DNA of 7,180 bases from the NCBI GenBank assembly GCA_017559555.1, contig JAFYRH010000343.1:1-7180 (forward strand), read 5' to 3'. Shown one piece after another: positions 6,108 through 7,180 of this stretch. This DNA is from Clostridia bacterium. Its GTDB lineage: Bacteria > Bacillota > Clostridia > Oscillospirales > CAG-272. Within the stretch, counting starts at the first letter, position 1. Each line of letters begins with the position of its first letter. Made by a program: the position numbers and the translations under genes. The notes under the pieces were generated by a model. The model had not been told where the DNA came from, did no database searches, and saw only the letters and a list, made by a program, of their open reading frames with translations.

Positions 6108-6776
6108 ATGCTATTAACAAAAAAAGAAAGTGAAAAAATTTTCCATTCTCCAATTTTCCGAGGAGTTAATATTACAAACGCCAAAAATGTTTTTTTGCGG
6201 CAAGGTTGCCTAGCCGTTGATTTTGAAGACGGTGACGTTATTCTTGCGCAAAACGAAGCGGCACGCAAGGCAGGTATTTTTTTATCCGGACGAGCCGTGG
6301 TTACCACTGCCGATGATTCAAAAAATGCGCTTCTGCGTTTTTTTGAAGCGGGCGACTTTTTTGGTATTGCCAATCTCTTTACCAATGAAGATTACGTTAG
6401 TTCCATTCGGGCAAAAAAGAAGTGCCGCGTTTTCTTTTTCACCGAAGAAGCAATTCGGGAATTACTTGAAACAGACAAAACTTTTTTATACAACTATCTT
6501 GGCTTTCTTTCGGGCAGAATCTGCTATCTCAATTGCAAAATTCGCTATTTAACCGCAGGCTCTGCGGAGCGCAGACTTGCACTGTATCTCTCCTCTTTCC
6601 AAAAAGATACGATAGAGCTTGATGCTTCCCTATCTTCTTTATCCGAGCTTTTGGATATCGGTCGCGCCTCACTTTACCGCGCGTTTGACACCCTAATAGC
6701 CGACGGATATATTGAAAAAACCGGTCGTACTATCCGACTCCTCGCCCCTGATGCGATGATCCGCGATTACCAATAA
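6108..6776 (+). CDS. Crp/Fnr-family transcriptional regulator
   Basis: DNA-binding regulator with an N-terminal effector domain and a C-terminal winged helix, 222 residues as usual for the family. Residues 35-120 form the cyclic-nucleotide-type beta barrel (FEDGDVILAQNE, IFLSGRAVVT, FFEAGDFFG). A long dimerisation helix covers about 123-148 and the helix-turn-helix 175-197 (SLSELLDIGRASLYRAFDTL), ending in a wing at 201-212 (YIEKTGRTIRLL). The stretch equivalent to the phosphate-binding cassette of Crp (86-102) lacks both the Glu after the first Gly and the Arg that hold cAMP. No four-cysteine Fnr cluster is visible. The ligand is thus unknown. Start at ATG 6108: AAGG at 6095-6098 lies nine bases upstream, and the longer frame begins before the promoter. 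The coding sequence is rich in T runs and Leu-TTA codons, unlike the gal genes. It probably shares its transcript with the lipoprotein gene. Confidence 0.9.
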   Translation: MLLTKKESEKIFHSPIFRGVNITNAKNVFLRQGCLAVDFEDGDVILAQNEAARKAGIFLSGRAVVTTADDSKNALLRFFEAGDFFGIANLFTNEDYVSSIRAKKKCRVFFFTEEAIRELLETDKTFLYNYLGFLSGRICYLNCKIRYLTAGSAERRLALYLSSFQKDTIELDASLSSLSELLDIGRASLYRAFDTLIADGYIEKTGRTIRLLAPDAMIRDYQ

Positions 6777-6812
6777 AACACAAATACAAAAATCAGAAAG
6801 GAATTTAACATT

Positions 6813-7180
6813 ATGAAAATCCGTTTACTCTCCATCGCACTCGCCCTTGTTCTTCTCTTCTCTATGGTCTCTTGCAACTTTTTCAACAATGAAAAGGACA
6901 AAGAAGAAGCGCCTAAAGGCGAAGCAACCCCGATTAACGTTTATACGCTTAACGGTACCACCGGTTTTGGAATGGCAAAGTTGATGAATGATGCTAAAGC
7001 CGGTACCACTACCGAGAAGTATGCTTTCACTGTAAAAACAGATGCATCTGAAGTGACTGCCGCTATTTTGAACGGTAGTGCTGACATTGCCGCACTCCCC
7101 ACCAATGCTGCCGCAAACCTCTACAATAAATCCGAGGGCGGAGTTGTTGTTTTGGCTGTCAATACTCTTGGTTGCCTCTA
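6813..7180 (+). CDS. ABC-transporter substrate-binding lipoprotein, N-terminal part (NMT1/SsuA-like)
   Basis: The first 122 codons are present and the gene runs off the right edge. A lipoprotein leader is clear: MKIRLL, a hydrophobic core, then lipobox MVSC with lipidated Cys21, followed by a charged Asn/Lys/Glu linker (22-38). From about 41 the solute-binding fold begins with INVYTLNGTTGFGMAKLM. Later come VTAAILNGSADIAALP (81-96) and the segment 97-117 ending VVLAVN. The pattern 'ILNGSADIAALPTNAA' is characteristic of NMT1/SsuA-type binding proteins, the class that captures sulfonates, nitrate, aromatic or thiamine-precursor compounds. The substrate cannot be told from this part. GAAAGGA (6796-6802) is the ribosome site, ten bases before the ATG. 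The gene follows the regulator by 36 bp with no terminator, so the two are likely one operon; permease and ATPase genes would be expected next. Confidence 0.85.
   Translation, partial: MKIRLLSIALALVLLFSMVSCNFFNNEKDKEEAPKGEATPINVYTLNGTTGFGMAKLMNDAKAGTTTEKYAFTVKTDASEVTAAILNGSADIAALPTNAAANLYNKSEGGVVVLAVNTLGCL

Overview
The window looks like chromosomal DNA of a low-GC, Gram-positive bacterium of the class Clostridia (Bacillota), probably an uncultivated gut-type lineage. This rests on the roughly 446-residue Pgi of the Bacillus/Clostridium length class, strong sigma-A-type promoters with 17-bp spacers, AGGAGG-like ribosome sites, a lipoprotein with a Gram-positive style leader, and a P-loop protein start of a kind common in Clostridia. 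The lineage is inference. I see no rRNA, tRNA, CRISPR array, insertion sequence or sign of recent transfer.

Layout. Everything left of about 5.9 kb is on the minus strand; everything right of it is on the plus strand. Read in the direction of transcription, the minus strand starts at a TTGACC/TATAAT promoter (5935-5963). It then carries a sugar-1-phosphate nucleotidyltransferase (4988-5899), galE (3944-4963) and galM (2882-3940), a tight three-gene UDP-sugar/galactose operon that ends at a G.U-rich hairpin (2842-2875). Next come a D-Ala-D-Ala carboxypeptidase (1608-2798), then pgi with its own promoter (141-1481). Last, at the left edge, are the first nine codons of a P-loop protein with a near-perfect promoter and ribosome site. 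On the plus strand a consensus promoter (6049-6077) drives a Crp/Fnr-family regulator (6108-6776). It is followed 36 bp later by a substrate-binding lipoprotein that runs off the right edge (6813-7180).

How the genes fit together. GalM interconverts alpha and beta aldoses, GalE interconverts UDP-glucose and UDP-galactose, the nucleotidyltransferase probably makes the NDP-sugar, and Pgi connects hexose phosphates to glycolysis. The set can supply UDP-sugars for envelope polysaccharide, and the carboxypeptidase trims peptidoglycan. galK and galT are absent from the window, so it does not show a complete Leloir pathway. The regulator plus lipoprotein look like the start of an ABC-uptake operon controlled by a sensor that has lost the cAMP-contacting residues.

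Most notable. galE and galM are in the same reading frame, separated only by one stop codon and one further codon, one step from a GalE-GalM fusion like yeast Gal10. The nucleotidyltransferase belongs to a branch distinct from classical GalU. The Crp-like regulator is an apparent orphan sensor next to a transporter of unknown substrate. Much of the window is otherwise ordinary housekeeping DNA, and I do not see a convincing wholly new system.
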